Notes: generated from the sequence alone by a model not told the origin. 64,000 nucleotides of DNA from Flavisolibacter amylovorans (GCF_039541815.1 NZ_BAABGY010000007.1:1-64000), one strand, 5' to 3'. Counted from the first letter of the stretch, positions 26,854 to 35,236 are shown. Program-made: numbers and translations.

Positions 26854-26998
26854 ACGTGAATCGTGAATCCGCGATGCGCGGCTCCAAGAACGGATGCCTT
26901 TGGCATCCGTTCTTTCGTTGACTGGCGTCAGCATTCACGATTGACGATTCACGATGTCCGGCGTCCGCCTTCACGATTGACGATTCACGCCTCACGAT
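26854..26998. repeat. Inverted heptad arrays (GTGAATC / GATTCAC) around a hairpin
   Basis: The left arm at 26854-26872 (GTGAATC units) and the right arm at 26931-26997 (GATTGAC, GATTCAC units) are reverse complements in word. Between them sits the terminator at 26886-26914. The array reaches both flanking convergent genes, and the right arm encodes the end of the PrsW-GNAT protein. Confidence 0.85.
26886..26914. terminator. Bidirectional terminator between convergent genes
   Basis: A perfect stem AAGAACGGATGCC/GGCATCCGTTCTT with a TTT loop. It serves the PorP/SprF gene on the plus strand and the PrsW-GNAT gene on the minus strand. Confidence 0.8.
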
Positions 26999-28187
26999 CT
27001 TCGATCTCCCGCACCATCACGTAATCATTTTTGATAAAGCCGTTACCGCTGTCGATGTCTTCGCTGCGAAGGATCCGGAAGCCCAGGTGCTCGTAGAAGC
27101 CGACGGCCGCATTGCTCCGGTTGACGCGCAGGCGCAGCTCGCTTGCCCCTTCGTCGGCGGCCTGGCGCAGCGCGCCCTCGAGCAGTGCGCGTCCCGCACC
27201 CCGGCCCTGGTGGCCCGGCAGCACGTACAGCTTGTAAAGCTGGAAGCGGTCTTCGTCGAGCGCGCCATAGGCGGCAAAGCCCACCGGGAGGCCGGCATTG
27301 CTGACCAGCAGGAAGCGGTGTCCCTCCTTCATTTGTTGCAGCAAGGCGGTGGTGCTGTACCCGGTGTCGAGGAGTTGCGCGATCTGTGCCTCCGGAAGAA
27401 AGCCTCCGAATGCATCGGGCCCTGTGTCGCGGGCCAACGCTTCGATCATGGGCAGGTCGCGCTCGTCGGCCACGCGGAGGGTCAGCGCCGGGTCGGATAC
27501 GAACAGCTGCCGGGAGGTATGCCGGTGTTGCCGGAAGAGGCGGCGGCTGAGGCGCAGTGCCACGAACAGCGAATAGATGGCGCCGGTAAGCAGGAGCGCT
27601 TCCGATACATACTGCGTCAGCCAGCGGTTCTCGGTGAGGAGGATGAAGGCATCGTAGCAGCCGTGAAAGAGCACGGCACGCCCGAGGCCTGCGCGCAGCA
27701 ACGCCCCGCAGCGTGCGGGCTCGAAGCGGGCAAGGCCTACGTAATAGCCCATGATGGCCGCAAAGCAGGCATGGGCCGGCACACTTGTGAGTGAGCGCCC
27801 CAGCAGCACGTCGGCGCCGTGGATCCAGGTGTAGGCCACGTTCTCGATGGTGGCGAAGCCCATGCTCACCATGACGCTGTAGATGATGCCGTCGAGCGGC
27901 TCGTCGAAGGAAGGGAGGCGGAAGCAGAAGTAGCGCAGCACGAGAAACTTGAGGGCTTCTTCTACCAGCGCGATGGCAAAGAACGACTGCAGGAGGATAC
28001 CCGCCACATCGGCGGCCAGCAGGGAGGAGGCGCCTTTCTCGATGAAGTAGGCGGGCAGCGTCAAGGCCGCGCCCAGGGCAAAGCTCGCCACCAGGTAGCG
28101 CACCGGCTCAGGGTTGTGCACGTCGCGGCTGAACACATAAAGACAGATCGCCAGTCCTGGCGCCGCGGCCAGAGCTAACAGCAGCAT
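26985..28187 (-). CDS. PrsW-family intramembrane protease fused to GNAT acetyltransferase
   Basis: A 400-residue two-domain protein. Residues 1-215 are a polytopic membrane domain with the PrsW signature: glutamate pair EE at 76-77 (VEEALKF), a histidine in SVPAHACFAAIMGYY near 139 and another in LFHGCYDAF near 175. PrsW proteins are metal-dependent site-1 proteases of anti-sigma factors. Residues 236-395 form a GNAT domain with the acetyl-CoA loop HQGRGAGRALL at 326-336 and the FYEHLGF motif. The last residues (EIEDREA) are encoded inside a heptad array that also supplies the TGA stop. No frameshift or stop separates the domains, so the fusion is read as real. Confidence 0.88.
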   Translation of the reverse strand: MLLLALAAAPGLAICLYVFSRDVHNPEPVRYLVASFALGAALTLPAYFIEKGASSLLAADVAGILLQSFFAIALVEEALKFLVLRYFCFRLPSFDEPLDGIIYSVMVSMGFATIENVAYTWIHGADVLLGRSLTSVPAHACFAAIMGYYVGLARFEPARCGALLRAGLGRAVLFHGCYDAFILLTENRWLTQYVSEALLLTGAIYSLFVALRLSRRLFRQHRHTSRQLFVSDPALTLRVADERDLPMIEALARDTGPDAFGGFLPEAQIAQLLDTGYSTTALLQQMKEGHRFLLVSNAGLPVGFAAYGALDEDRFQLYKLYVLPGHQGRGAGRALLEGALRQAADEGASELRLRVNRSNAAVGFYEHLGFRILRSEDIDSGNGFIKNDYVMVREIEDREA

Positions 28188-28201
28188 ACACTCATTTGAA
28201 A

Positions 28202-28209
28202 CGAAGATA
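28202..28209 (-). promoter_or_regulatory. Putative -7 element TATCTTCG of the PrsW-GNAT gene
   Basis: One mismatch from TAnnTTTG, 14 bases before the ATG at 28187. Same form as upstream of the GNAT gene at 657 and valS. Confidence 0.4.
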
Positions 28210-28216
28210 GGCAGGG

Positions 28217-28312
28217 GGATCGCAGATCTCGGATGTAGGATCTAAGATCTAACGTGTCAGGTTTTTAACACCAGATCTCAGATCTGAGATCACCGATCTG
28301 AGATCTCTGTCC
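28217..28312. repeat. Inverted GATC heptad arrays
   Basis: The left block at 28218-28249 and right block at 28272-28308 have units such as GATCTCG, GATCTAA, GATCTCA and GATCTGA with exact 7-bp spacing. They meet around a spacer containing TTTTTAACACC. It lies in the divergent promoter gap between the PrsW-GNAT gene and the next gene. Confidence 0.85.
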
Positions 28313-28348
28313 GGGGCATGTTTCTTGCAATCTTCCTATCTTTTCTCT

Positions 28349-31120
28349 ATGAACTTCCGACTGGCTCTTTCTTCTTCCTTGTTGCTGCTTTCCGGAACCC
28401 TCGGGGCCCAGCAATTTGGCGGCTTTCCGCCGGCTACGCGCTGGCAGCAGATCAACACCGACACCGCACGCATCATCTTCACGGCACCGGCGGCGCCCCA
28501 GGCCCAGCGGGTGGCCTCCATCCTGCACCGGCTTGCCGCAACGCCCAGCGGCCTCGGCCCCTCGCTGCAGAAGATCAACGTCGTGCTCCACGGCAACACC
28601 ACGCTTGCCAACGGCTACGTCGGACTTGCCCCGTGGCGTAGCGAGTTCTACCTGATTCCCGGCGCCAACATCTTCGACTTCGGAAACCTTCCCTGGCACG
28701 AGCAGCTCGCCATCCACGAGTACCGTCACGTGCAGCAATACAACAACATGAACCGCGGCCTGAGCCGCGCGTCGGGCGTGCTGCTGGGGCAGGAGGGAAG
28801 GGCCCTCGCCAATGCCCTCTCCGTGCCCGACTGGTTCTTCGAAGGCGACGCCGTATATGCCGAAACGGTGCTCACGCCCGGCGGGCGCGGGCGCATGCCG
28901 TATTTCTTCAACGGCTTCAACGCACTCTGGAAAGGCGGCCGCAACTATAGCTGGATGAAGCTCCGGAACGGCTCGTACAAAGACTTTGTGCCCAACCACT
29001 ACCCACTGGGCTACCTGCTGGTGAACTACGGCTACCAGAAATACGGTGCCGACTTCTGGGGTAAGGTGGTGCGCGACGCCAGCGCCTTCAAAGGCCTGTT
29101 CTATCCCTTCCAGAAAGCGGTGCAGCGCCATTCGGGCGTCTCGTTCAAACAGTTTCGCACCGAAGCGCTCGCCTCCTACCGGCACGAGGTAAGCCGGCGC
29201 CGCGACGAGCTGAACGACCGTACCGTGGTTACCAACTTTTACTTCCCGCAGGCCATCGGCACCGATTCGATGCTGTACCTCAAAGACAGCTACCGATCCA
29301 TCCCTGCCTTTTACCTGCGTACCCCGGCAGGAGAACGGCGGATCGCGCTTTCGTCGATCAGCAACGAGGAGTGGCTGAACTACCGCAACGGCACCGTGGC
29401 CTACACCGCCTACAGCACGCATCCCCGCTGGTCGCTCGTCAACTACAGCGACATCGTGCTGCTCGACGTGGCTACCGGCCGAGAGCACCGCATCACCCGG
29501 AAGCAAAAATATTTTACCCCGTCGCTGTCGCCCTTCGACAGCACCCTGGTGGCGGTGAACATCAACGATTCGTTACAAAGCGAGCTGCACCTCCTGTCGC
29601 GCGAGGGCAAGCTGCTGCTGCGCCGGCAGACGCCGGCCCGCGCCTTTTTCATTCACCCGCAGTTCGTAGACCGGAAGACGATCGTGCTCGCCATCCGGCA
29701 TGCCAATGCAAAAGTGACCCTCAATACCTTCGATACCGAGACGCTGAAATTCACGCAGCTGCTGCCACCTACCAACGCGGTGATCGGGTTCTTCTACCCG
29801 GCAGGCGACAAGGTGTACTTCACGGCATCGCTCAACGGCACCGACGATCTGTACGAGATCTCGCTCGCCACGCGTGCCGTGAACCGGCTCACCACGGGTG
29901 GCGTCGGCCATTATTTCCCGAGCGTGCGCGACAGCGTGCTCACCTGGTCGCAGTTCTCCACGATGGGCTTCCGGATGACGCATGCCGCGCTCGACTCGCT
30001 GCCGCGCATTGAAGTGCCCATCGGGCAATGGGGCCTGGAGCAGGAGCCCTTCGCCGTGGCCGGTGCCGACAGTGCCGTACAAATACTGGATGCACCGGTG
30101 GAAGCAAGGCCCGTTACCCGGTACAAGGGCGCCACCGGCCTCGTGAACCCGCACAGCTGGCGGCCCTATTACCAGGACCCCGAGTTCACCTTCTCGGTGT
30201 ACAGCGATAACGTACTCAATACCCTCAGCGGCGAATTGTTCTACCGCTACAACCAGAACGAGGATGCCCACGGCGCCGGTATCAACCTCGCGTACGGAGG
30301 ACTGTTCCCGGTACTCACTGCCGGTGCCGAGCACACCTTCGAACGCACGGTGCGCCTGCCCAACCGGACCTTTACCCTGAGCAGCACCGACCTGCGCCTC
30401 GGTTATTATGTTCCCCTGAATTTTTCGCAGGGCAAAACGCTCAAGTCGCTGCGGTTCGGTAGCGATGTGGTGGTCAACCAAACCCGGCCTACAGGTGCCA
30501 CCAAGTTGTTTTACCAGGGTTTCTCGGCAACGTACCTCAGTCATACGGTAAGCTGGGCCCAACAGCTGCCCCAGGCCCGGCAGCATATCTACCCGCGCCT
30601 CGGCTACTTCATCAGCGGCAACTACCGCCACCGCCTCGACGAGCCGGGCTACCAGTTCCTCGCGAGCTCGTCGCTGTACCTGCCGGGCATCATGCGCAAC
30701 CACAGCCTGGTGCTTTCGGGCTCCTTCCAGCAGGTGGATACCAACAACGTCCTCTTCTCGAACCGGTTTGCCAACAGCCGTGGCTATACCGACTTTTTCA
30801 ATTCGCGGATGTGGCGCTACTCGGGCAACTACCATTTCCCGATCCTGAATCCCGATCGCGGGTTGGCCAATATCGTGTACCTGCTCCGCGTGCGCGGTAA
30901 CCTATTTTACGACATGAGCCGGTTCTACTCCGACGACAAGACCCGCACCGTAGACCTGCGCTCCGCCGGCGGCGAGCTCTACCTCGATACCAAATGGTGG
31001 AACTCCTACCCGGTGACCCTGACCTTCCGCTACAGCTACCTCATCGACGCGCGCCGCGTCGGCAACGTCAACCAGCATGTATTCGAGTTTCTCTTCCCGG
31101 TGAACCTCATACCGAGATGA
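28349..31120 (+). CDS. Large secreted protein with HExxH motif and C-terminal beta-barrel-like region
   Basis: A 923-residue protein with a signal peptide (MNFRLALSSSLLLLSGTLGAQ). The N-terminal third contains HEYRH (about residues 127-131, an HExxH zinc-peptidase-like motif) followed by WFFEGDAVYAE, where the glutamate in FEGDA could be the third zinc ligand of a gluzincin-type site. The middle shows repeated beta strands like a WD40/PD40 propeller (LSPFDSTLVAVN, VYFTASLNGTDDLYEI). The C-terminal third alternates aromatic strands and ends with FEFLFPVNLIPR, as outer-membrane barrels do. I read it as a surface-attached putative metallopeptidase. The ATG at 28349 is preferred over a TTG 24 bases upstream. 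The stop codon is the first base triplet of a heptad array. Confidence 0.65.
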   Translation: MNFRLALSSSLLLLSGTLGAQQFGGFPPATRWQQINTDTARIIFTAPAAPQAQRVASILHRLAATPSGLGPSLQKINVVLHGNTTLANGYVGLAPWRSEFYLIPGANIFDFGNLPWHEQLAIHEYRHVQQYNNMNRGLSRASGVLLGQEGRALANALSVPDWFFEGDAVYAETVLTPGGRGRMPYFFNGFNALWKGGRNYSWMKLRNGSYKDFVPNHYPLGYLLVNYGYQKYGADFWGKVVRDASAFKGLFYPFQKAVQRHSGVSFKQFRTEALASYRHEVSRRRDELNDRTVVTNFYFPQAIGTDSMLYLKDSYRSIPAFYLRTPAGERRIALSSISNEEWLNYRNGTVAYTAYSTHPRWSLVNYSDIVLLDVATGREHRITRKQKYFTPSLSPFDSTLVAVNINDSLQSELHLLSREGKLLLRRQTPARAFFIHPQFVDRKTIVLAIRHANAKVTLNTFDTETLKFTQLLPPTNAVIGFFYPAGDKVYFTASLNGTDDLYEISLATRAVNRLTTGGVGHYFPSVRDSVLTWSQFSTMGFRMTHAALDSLPRIEVPIGQWGLEQEPFAVAGADSAVQILDAPVEARPVTRYKGATGLVNPHSWRPYYQDPEFTFSVYSDNVLNTLSGELFYRYNQNEDAHGAGINLAYGGLFPVLTAGAEHTFERTVRLPNRTFTLSSTDLRLGYYVPLNFSQGKTLKSLRFGSDVVVNQTRPTGATKLFYQGFSATYLSHTVSWAQQLPQARQHIYPRLGYFISGNYRHRLDEPGYQFLASSSLYLPGIMRNHSLVLSGSFQQVDTNNVLFSNRFANSRGYTDFFNSRMWRYSGNYHFPILNPDRGLANIVYLLRVRGNLFYDMSRFYSDDKTRTVDLRSAGGELYLDTKWWNSYPVTLTFRYSYLIDARRVGNVNQHVFEFLFPVNLIPR

Positions 31121-31195
31121 TCTCAGATCGGTGATCTCGGATCTGTGATCTTTCGGTACGGAAAGCGTAGATCTCAGATCTGAGATCATAGATCT
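31118..31195. repeat. Inverted GATC heptad arrays filling a convergent gap
   Basis: Units GATCTCA, GATCGGT, GATCTCG, GATCTGT form the left arm. A central TTTCGGTACGGAAAG near-palindrome follows, then inverted units to 31195. The array begins on the stop codon of the plus-strand gene and ends at the stop codon of the minus-strand gene, so it is the entire intergenic region. The arms can pair over about 26-33 bp with few mismatches. Confidence 0.9.
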
Positions 31196-32269
31196 TTAGA
31201 TTATCCTTCCTTGGTGCTTGTGGATGCGCGCGATGTGCGGCTTCAGGCACTGGCGGAGCGTGAGCTTTACGACTTCGCCCATGGTGCGGCAGCGTAGGAA
31301 TTGCGGGTTGTCGAAATGCTGGCCGAGCTGCTCGCGCAGCTGACGACGTTTCTCATCGGTGGAAATCGTATCGCCCGACATGATGGTAAGCAGCTCGAGG
31401 AGGCGGCGGCGCTCCACGCTCACGCGGAAGGCCATCAGCGTGCGCTCCTCGGCCTGGTATTGCGCGATGCTTTCCGGGTTCAGGTGCTGCAACGCGAGCT
31501 CCACCAATGGGTAGTTCTCCTTGAAGAATTGCGGGAAATACAGGTTCTTCCGGCCCTCGTAGGATTGCTGGTCGAAGTCGATGGCGCGGATGCGGTACTG
31601 GTAGTCCTCGATATCGGGGGTTACGTTCACCACGAAATTGTAGCTCCGCATATCGCCCAGCAGGCGCACGAAGCAGCGCTCGTTGAACTTCACGAATTCT
31701 TTCGCCAGCCGGATTTTGTTGGTTTCCGGCAGCTCGAGGTGCTGTTGGATGAATACGTCGCCCGGCAGGCCCGGAATGTGCTCCTCGATGAGCGTATCGT
31801 TGCCGGTGAGGAAGGTGATGCGGTTGGGCGAGAGGATGTGCTCCAACTCGAGTCCGTACACGCGCGAGGCGTCCTCCTTTTTAATGTAATAATGGTCGTA
31901 GTTGTCGTTGAAGCGGTTGACGATGCGGATGCGGAACGGGTTGGAGTTGCCGAAGGTGCAATAGTCGATCCGCGCTACATCAAGGTGCTTCGTAAAGGTA
32001 TAGTCGCCCTCCGTTTTCAGGATGGCGTACACCTGGATGAGGCTTTCGCGCAGGTATTCCCAGTCGCGCATATCGTAGGAAGCCTTCTCCCAGAGCGTAT
32101 CGCGGCCCTGCTTGTCTTTGAGCGGGATGGAGTAGGAAATGTTGAGCAGGTCGTTGTACGCGATGGGCAGGGCGATCTCGCGACCGTGCTGCCGCAGGTA
32201 GTTCCGCAGGTTCTTGTTGATCGGGAAGAACGGCTTCTTGCGGGAGGGCTTGTCGGATTCGAGCTGCAT
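31196..32269 (-). CDS. Conserved hypothetical protein, possibly protein-kinase-like fold
   Basis: A 357-residue soluble protein with no signal peptide or membrane helix. Segments appear in the order of a kinase-like fold: a strand-lysine region (HYYIKKEDASR), a hinge-like EEHIPGLPGDVF, GDMRSYNFVVNV resembling a catalytic loop with Asp and Asn, and RAIDFDQQSYEG resembling the metal-binding DFx motif. This is a fold guess from motif order only; an alternative is an unrelated Bacteroidota-specific family. It lies 9 bases after the metal-receptor gene, so the two are co-transcribed. The C-terminus is basic (LKPHIARIHKHQGRII). Confidence 0.55.
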   Translation of the reverse strand: MQLESDKPSRKKPFFPINKNLRNYLRQHGREIALPIAYNDLLNISYSIPLKDKQGRDTLWEKASYDMRDWEYLRESLIQVYAILKTEGDYTFTKHLDVARIDYCTFGNSNPFRIRIVNRFNDNYDHYYIKKEDASRVYGLELEHILSPNRITFLTGNDTLIEEHIPGLPGDVFIQQHLELPETNKIRLAKEFVKFNERCFVRLLGDMRSYNFVVNVTPDIEDYQYRIRAIDFDQQSYEGRKNLYFPQFFKENYPLVELALQHLNPESIAQYQAEERTLMAFRVSVERRRLLELLTIMSGDTISTDEKRRQLREQLGQHFDNPQFLRCRTMGEVVKLTLRQCLKPHIARIHKHQGRII

Positions 32270-32278
32270 GGGCCCAAT

Positions 32279-33070
32279 TTAGTCGATACCCGCGATCGCC
32301 GTGCGCAGGTTCCGGAAATAAGGCGGCGTATGCAGGAGGCGACTGCCGTACCAGCTGAACAGCTCCCCGTCGACGAGGGCGACGGCAGCACCGGGCACCG
32401 CTTGCAATAATTCCTCTACGTGCTTTTCGGCGAAGGGATACGGCTCTGATGACAGCAGGATGACGTCGCAGCCCTGCAGGTCTTCGATCGATACCTCGGG
32501 ATAGCGCCCCCGGTCGGCGAAGGCATTCTCCACGCCGAGATAGCCGAGCATGTGGTGGATGAAGGTGTCGTGCCCTACCGACATGTAGGGGTCTTTCCAG
32601 ATCAGGTAACCGGCCCGCTTCTTCGGCCCTTGTACCGGCTCCAGTCGGTCGAACCGGCCGCGGATCTTCCGGGCGATGATCTCCGCTTCCCTTGCACGGT
32701 GCACGAGGGCGCCGATGGAACGGATCATGTCGAGTGCATCGTCCAGCGTTTCGATGTCGGACACCCAGGTAGCGTAGTCCTGCGCCAGCGCTTCCACCTG
32801 CTCCCGCACATTCTCCTCCTTGTTGGCGAGCACCAGGTCGGGCTGCAGGGCGGCCACGCGGTCGGCATGCACGGTCTTGGTGCCGCCCACCCGCGTCTTG
32901 CCCCGGAACCATTCGTCGGGATGGATGCAGAACTTGGTGATGCCGGCCACTTCGTCCCGGAGCCCGAGGTCGTACAGCAATTCGGTCTGGGAAGGCACGA
33001 GCGACACAATGCGCTGCGGTGGGTGCGGCAGGGAAAGGGGGCGGCCAAAGGGGTCGTAAAGCGGACGCAT
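32279..33070 (-). CDS. Helical backbone metal receptor (BtuF/FhuD-like) protein, apparently cytoplasmic
   Basis: A 263-residue protein with the opening of periplasmic siderophore/cobalamin-binding proteins (RIVSLVPSQTELLYDLGL, then ITKFCIHP, VGGTKTVHADRVAALQPDLVLANKEENV) and two lobes joined by a long helix. It has no signal peptide or lipobox, so it probably does not work in a classic ABC uptake system. Stand-alone versions with this SLVPSQTE start are common in Bacteroidota, and their ligand is unknown. It is first in an operon with the kinase-like protein. A GCAAGATA element (TATCTTGC on the coding strand) ends 4 bases before the ATG. Confidence 0.8.
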   Translation of the reverse strand: MRPLYDPFGRPLSLPHPPQRIVSLVPSQTELLYDLGLRDEVAGITKFCIHPDEWFRGKTRVGGTKTVHADRVAALQPDLVLANKEENVREQVEALAQDYATWVSDIETLDDALDMIRSIGALVHRAREAEIIARKIRGRFDRLEPVQGPKKRAGYLIWKDPYMSVGHDTFIHHMLGYLGVENAFADRGRYPEVSIEDLQGCDVILLSSEPYPFAEKHVEELLQAVPGAAVALVDGELFSWYGSRLLHTPPYFRNLRTAIAGID

Positions 33071-33074
33071 GGCC

Positions 33075-33082
33075 GCAAGATA
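33075..33082 (-). promoter_or_regulatory. Putative -7 element TATCTTGC
   Basis: It lies only 4 bases upstream of the ATG at 33070, implying a leaderless or nearly leaderless transcript if functional. Confidence 0.35.
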
Positions 33083-33106
33083 TCGACGCTACGTTGCGGA
33101 ACGGGC

Positions 33107-33142
33107 AAAAAAAAGCCCCCGACAAAATCGTCGGGGGCTTTT
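33107..33142. terminator. Strong bidirectional terminator
   Basis: A 28-bp stem-loop (AAGCCCCCGAC/GTCGGGGGCTT around AAAATC) is flanked by an A8 run and TTTT. No known gene ends here on either strand, which supports an unannotated transcript entering from the right. Confidence 0.8.
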
Positions 33143-33307
33143 GGTATCACCAACCTCATGTTGTAGGGAATCAAAATAACAACAGGAGGGTACTACTCCT
33201 TTTAGATGGCTTTCTAGGGAATCGGAAGTTGGTGACGTGAATCACATTTTCTTGGTGGAAGTCATAGGCAGTGGTTGTTCGGATACGGATTACAAACGGG
33301 CTGCTTT

Positions 33308-33472
33308 CAAAGGATTGGATCTGGTTTTTCGTTGGACTGGATCAGGACGGTTTTCAAAGGATGGATCTGGTTTTTCTTCGGACTGGATTCTGGTTGGATT
33401 TTCTAAGGATTGGATCTGGCTTTTCGGTTGGATTGGATCAGGACGGTTTTACTTAGGATTGGACAGGTTTTT
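33308..33472. repeat. Tandem ~48-bp repeat, 3.5 copies
   Basis: Units begin AAGGATTGGATCTGG at about 33310, 33357, 33405 and 33454 (spacing 47, 48, 49). Each unit contains GGATTGGATC-type sub-words and T-rich linkers and often ends GGATCAGGACGG. Confidence 0.85.
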
Positions 33473-33588
33473 CATCAATTACGAAAATGGATTCAACTTG
33501 GATTTATCGATAGGATCGGATTTTCAAAGATCTTTTCCGGGATGCCGGTTATTTTTTCCAAACGGCCGTTTGCTTCCCGGTAACAACA

Positions 33589-33619
33589 CAAAAGTAGCGG
33601 TAGCGGGTAGCGCGCACAA
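33589..33619 (-). promoter_or_regulatory. Complete Bacteroidota-type promoter without a known gene
   Basis: TACTTTTG (33589-33596) is preceded by exactly 20 bases and then TTG (33617-33619), matching the -7/-33 pattern of this phylum. It points left across the 48-bp repeat toward the terminator at 33107-33142. Confidence 0.5.
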
Positions 33620-33812
33620 GTGCAAAAACGCCCTTTTTCGCAACTTCGGTTATTACCATCCGGCTCGTAAGCTTCCAGTTATCGCGTAGGAAAAATACGA
33701 GGGTGCAGTTTGCGGACTTTACGAGGTGTAGCGGTAGAAACACAACTGCGCCGTAGCCGTACATTTTCAGCGAATCCCGCGCCTGGAGCCGCTTTTTACC
33801 GGTCCGGAAACG

Positions 33813-33836
33813 AAAAAGCCGCCCGAAGGCGGCCTT
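33813..33836 (-). terminator. Terminator of the CBS-domain synthase gene
   Basis: Stem GCCGCC/GGCGGC with a CGAA loop (33818-33833), then five T on the minus strand, 20 bases past the stop codon. Confidence 0.8.
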
Positions 33837-33853
33837 ATTCCGAGTCAGGTGCT

Positions 33854-35212
33854 TCAGGCGAGGGCCTGCAACACATCATATTTTGTTACGATCTGGTAAT
33901 TTCCGCTCTCGTCTTTCGCCAGCACGGCGCCCTGCTCCTTGGAGATGAGGGAGCCGATCTTTTCCACCGGCGTATCGAGGGCCACTTCGGCCAGCGGGCC
34001 TTCCATCACCTGCTCTACCTTATGGGTGCGGATGTCGGGGTTAGCGAACACCTTCTGGAACAGTCCGTTCTCGGAGATGGAGCCCACCAGGGCGCCGGAG
34101 GCATCGGCTACCGGGATGTGCTCGATGTCATACTTCTTCATCAGCTCCACAGCGGCCGACACGGGTTCGGTGGCTTCGATGGTGATGAGGCGCTGGCGGC
34201 CGCGGGCGCTCACAAGGTCCTTGAAGGTCTTCACCTCAAAGAAGCCGCGCTCGGCCATCCACTGGTCGTTGTAGATCTTGCCTACGTAGCGGCTGCCGTG
34301 GTCGCACAGCAGCACCACCACAACGTCGGTCGGCTTCAGCTTGTCTTTAAGACGCATGAGGCCGGCCATTACGGAGCCGGAGCTGTAGCCGCAGAAGAGG
34401 CCTTCTTCCTTGGCGAGTTTGCGGGCCCACACCGCGCCTTCCTTATCCGACACCTGCTCGAAATGATCGATCACGCTCATATCGTAGTTGCCGGGAACGA
34501 AGTCTTCGCCGAAACCCTCGGAGATATACGGATGCACCTCGTTCATGTCGACCTCGCCGGTGCGGTAGTACTTGGTCAGGAGCGAGCCTTCCACGTCGAT
34601 GGCCCACACCTGGATATCCTTGTTCTGCTCCTTCAGGTACATCGCGGTACCGGTGATGGTGCCGCCTGTACCCGCGGTGGTGAGGAAGTGCGTGATGGTG
34701 CCGTCGGTCTGCTCCCATAGCTCGGGGCCGGTGGTTTCGTAGTGGCCGAGGCGGTTGGCGAGGTTGTCGTATTGATTGAAGTGGAACGAGTTCGGGATCT
34801 CCCTGGCGAGGCGGGCGGCCACGGAATAATAGGAGCGGGGATCGTCGGGCTCCACGTTGGTGGGGCACACGATCACTTCGGCGTTGAGGGCGCGCAGGAT
34901 GTCGACCTTCGACTGCGACTGCTTGTCGGTGGTGACGAAGATGCACTTGTAGCCCTTTACGATGGCGCCCAGGGCGAGGCCCATGCCGGTATTGCCGGAG
35001 GTGCCTTCGATGAGGGTAGCGCCGGGCTTGATGCGGCCTTCGGCCTCGGCCACCTCGATCATCTTGAGGGCCATGCGGTCCTTGGTGGAGTTGCCGGGGT
35101 TGAAATACTCGACCTTGGCAAGCACGGTGCAGGGGAGGTCCTTCACGATGCGGTTGAGGCGCACAAGCGGTGTATTGCCGATGGTCTCCAGTATGTTGTT
35201 CTTTACATCCAT
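33854..35212 (-). CDS. PLP-dependent cysteine/cystathionine synthase with CBS domains
   Basis: A 452-residue enzyme. The N-terminal 320 residues are a fold-type II PLP domain: IGNTPLVRLN at 11-20, the Schiff-base lysine K44 in NPGNSTKDR, the substrate loop EGTSGNTG, and the phosphate loop TAGTGGTITG. Two CBS motifs follow (about 335-452). This architecture is that of cystathionine beta-synthase, though bacterial enzymes of this shape may use O-acetylserine and sulfide instead. The Bateman module probably senses an adenosyl ligand, fitting a role near the SAM/homocysteine cycle. I chose the ATG at 35212; the reading frame stays open far upstream, but a TACCTTGC promoter element lies just before this start. 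Confidence 0.92.
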   Translation of the reverse strand: MDVKNNILETIGNTPLVRLNRIVKDLPCTVLAKVEYFNPGNSTKDRMALKMIEVAEAEGRIKPGATLIEGTSGNTGMGLALGAIVKGYKCIFVTTDKQSQSKVDILRALNAEVIVCPTNVEPDDPRSYYSVAARLAREIPNSFHFNQYDNLANRLGHYETTGPELWEQTDGTITHFLTTAGTGGTITGTAMYLKEQNKDIQVWAIDVEGSLLTKYYRTGEVDMNEVHPYISEGFGEDFVPGNYDMSVIDHFEQVSDKEGAVWARKLAKEEGLFCGYSSGSVMAGLMRLKDKLKPTDVVVVLLCDHGSRYVGKIYNDQWMAERGFFEVKTFKDLVSARGRQRLITIEATEPVSAAVELMKKYDIEHIPVADASGALVGSISENGLFQKVFANPDIRTHKVEQVMEGPLAEVALDTPVEKIGSLISKEQGAVLAKDESGNYQIVTKYDVLQALA

Positions 35213-35228
35213 ATAGCGGTTTGAGGGC

Positions 35229-35236
35229 GCAAGGTA
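35229..35236 (-). promoter_or_regulatory. Putative -7 element TACCTTGC of the CBS-domain synthase
   Basis: It lies 16 bases before the ATG. The same variant precedes groES. Confidence 0.4.

Larger units (their letters stand above)
33143..33853. other. Gene-free interval of about 700 bp
   Basis: It contains a roughly 48-bp tandem repeat (33308-33472), a promoter-like pair on the minus strand (33589-33619), and the terminator of the CBS-domain synthase (33813-33836). Plus-strand reading through 33237-33689 gives a 150-residue frame that is only the repeat in translation. I see no supported gene. Confidence 0.6.

Noticed and set aside
33237..33689. 150-codon frame over the 48-bp repeat
   Set aside because: Its W/G/F-rich peptide is just the translated repeat, with no start context, and the promoter-terminator pair points the other way.
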